Notes under the pieces: generated by a model
Seen by the model: only the letters and a program-made list of their open reading frames with translations
The model's database searches: none
Told to the model about the DNA's origin: nothing
Assembly: GCA_030600525.1 (NCBI GenBank)
Contig: JAUVLX010000206.1
Location: forward strand, 1-6,408
Length of the DNA: 6,408 nucleotides
Reading direction: 5' to 3'
Source: Desulfobulbus sp.
Lineage (GTDB): Bacteria; Desulfobacterota; Desulfobulbia; Desulfobulbales; Desulfobulbaceae
Position numbers and translations under genes: made by a program
Part shown: piece after piece, positions 5,212 through 6,408 of the stretch
Numbering within the stretch: position 1 is the stretch's first letter
Layout: every line of letters begins with the position of its first letter

Positions 5212-6408
5212 TTGTCTACCCAAGCCAAACAAAAAAAACGATCTTCGCCCTTAAAACGGAAAAAGCGAAAACCGTACACCCATTCTCACATCTGCCTCTT
5301 TCTGCTAATTATGGGCGGTATTGCCTCTTTGTTGGTGGGTGGCGGACTTGCATGGTTCCTGCTTCTGGATATCCCTGATATTCATTCGGTGGACGATTAC
5401 CGCCCCCAGGTAGCAACCATCGTCCTTGACCGAACAGGCAAACCGGTTGACGCAATATACAAACAGTACAGGATAATTACTCCGCTGAGAAAGATGCCGT
5501 CTCTCCTTCCCAAGGCTTTTGTTGCCGCAGAGGACAGCCGCTTCTGGCAACACCCAGGGCTTGACCTTTGGTCGATCTTACGTGCAGGGATCAACAATAT
5601 CAGATCAGGACGGCGAAGCCAGGGAGGATCGACCATTACGCAGCAGGTGACCAGATCCCTGATGCTCACCAGGGAAAAAAGTTATACCCGTAAAATCACC
5701 GAATAGATTCTCGCCTACAGGCTCACCAAAATGCTCACCAAAGAGGAAATTCTCTTTATTTACCTTAATGAAATTTACCTTGGCGAGGGCGCATATGGCA
5801 TAGAGGCTGCTGCAAACCGTTATTTCGGTAAAAAATCAAGTCAGCTTTCTCTGGCTGAAATCGCTCTGCTCGCTGGTTTACCCCAGGCTCCCAGTCGATA
5901 TTCTCCCCATAAAAGACCCAAAGCAGCCAAAGCCAGGCAACGGTATGTGCTTAACCGTATGGCCGAAGAAGGCCTCATTACAGACGCTGCTGCCCGAAAA
6001 GCATACCAACAAGAGCTGCATTATATAGCACCGTATAAAAATAAAATAATTTCCGGATATTTCACTGCCCATGTCCGCAAACTCCTGGCAAAGCAGTACG
6101 GTCAGGAAGCCCTTTTCCAGGAAGGGTTAACCGTGATGACCACCCTGGACAGCCAATTACAAACCCATGCTGTTCGTGCAGTGAAAAAAGGAGTAAACCA
6201 AGTAGCCAAACGACAGAAAACAAAAAATATCCCCCAAGGTGCGCTGGTTGCCATGGATGCCCGTACAGGAAGGGTGCGTGCCCTGGTGGGTGGTACAAAT
6301 TATCAGCAAAGCCAGTACAACCGGGCTGTTGATGCAAACAGGCAGCCAGGATCTTCATTTAAACCTTTCATTTATGCAGCTGCTTTTGAAAAGGGCCGGC
6401 AACCCGGC
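5212..6408 (+). CDS. mrcA: Class A penicillin-binding protein (PBP1A type), interrupted by in-frame TAG, 3' end outside window
   Basis: A bifunctional enzyme that polymerises lipid II (GT51 glycosyltransferase) and cross-links peptides (transpeptidase), anchored in the inner membrane facing the periplasm. Seen: a lysine/arginine-rich cytoplasmic tail (1-26); one membrane segment (about 27-52); GT motif I EDSRFWQHPGLD (107-118, catalytic E107); motif II GGSTITQQ (138-145); motif III RKITE-stop-ILA (160-168); motif IV KEEILFIYLNEIYLG (177-191); motif V around ARQRYVLNRM (241-250); and the start of the transpeptidase domain (from about 344) with the active-site SSFK, S381. The TAG is codon 165. 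The rest of the frame is open and family-like to the window edge, so nothing else shows decay. The TTG start at 5212 is the only start that keeps the basic tail and full membrane helix; a stop lies at 5188-5190 and the first ATG (5311) falls inside the helix. No Shine-Dalgarno is visible. If the TAG terminates, the product is a useless 164-residue fragment. The symbol is by family; pbpA or ponA would serve equally. Confidence 0.85.
5704..5706 (+). other. In-frame amber (TAG) codon within GT51 motif III
   Basis: Codon 165 of the PBP frame reads TAG in the context ACC GAA TAG ATT CTC GCC. It follows E164, the second conserved glutamate of the glycosyltransferase site, at a position where relatives usually carry Ala or Val. 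The reading frame is identical on both sides, so no indel is involved. It is a nonsense mutation, a base-call error, or a suppressed/recoded codon. Confidence 0.85.

Noticed and set aside
6062..6358. Minus-strand open frame of 98 codons at the right end
   Set aside because: It is antisense to the PBP transpeptidase domain start with the conserved SxxK motif, and has no ribosome site or recognisable domain.
5707..6408. A separate downstream gene restarting after the TAG (for example at ATG 5731)
   Set aside because: It would lack the membrane anchor and GT motifs I-II and has no ribosome binding site, so it is better read as the rest of the interrupted PBP gene.

Overview
The window looks like a chromosomal segment of a mesophilic, Gram-negative bacterium, most likely a member of the Desulfobacterota (Desulfobulbales-like). 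That placement is an inference from the flavour of the proteins: the HisD glycine-rich loop GGQGGSTPL, an endonuclease-type MutL, and a class A penicillin-binding protein. No rRNA or other firm taxonomic marker is present. Coding density is ordinary, intergenic stretches are AT-rich, and there are no mobile elements, CRISPR arrays, tRNAs or rRNAs.

Layout: four genes lie head to tail on the minus strand, in transcription order mutL (5043-3166), hisD (2910-1600), rsmG (1610-963) and the 5' part of leuB (567 to beyond base 1). hisD and rsmG overlap by 11 bp and form a translationally coupled pair, closed by a Rho-independent terminator at 900-947. leuB has its own leader of almost 400 bp, containing several hairpins, a 21-bp-period direct repeat and two Shine-Dalgarno-like sites. 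mutL and hisD are separated by about 255 bp and may be independent units. Diverging from mutL on the plus strand is a class A (bifunctional) penicillin-binding protein gene of the PBP1A type, which runs off the right edge.

The genes do not form one pathway. hisD makes histidine, leuB makes leucine, rsmG methylates 16S rRNA, mutL acts in mismatch repair, and the PBP builds peptidoglycan.

The most notable observation is an in-frame TAG codon (5704-5706) in the otherwise intact PBP reading frame. It lies inside glycosyltransferase motif III, directly after the second conserved glutamate. Family-typical sequence continues for 234 codons after it, to the window end. It may be a recent nonsense mutation, an assembly or sequencing error, or a read-through amber codon such as pyrrolysine. 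The sequence alone cannot decide, but the small residue usual at this site argues mildly against a functional bulky insertion. I see no evidence of a wholly new system here.
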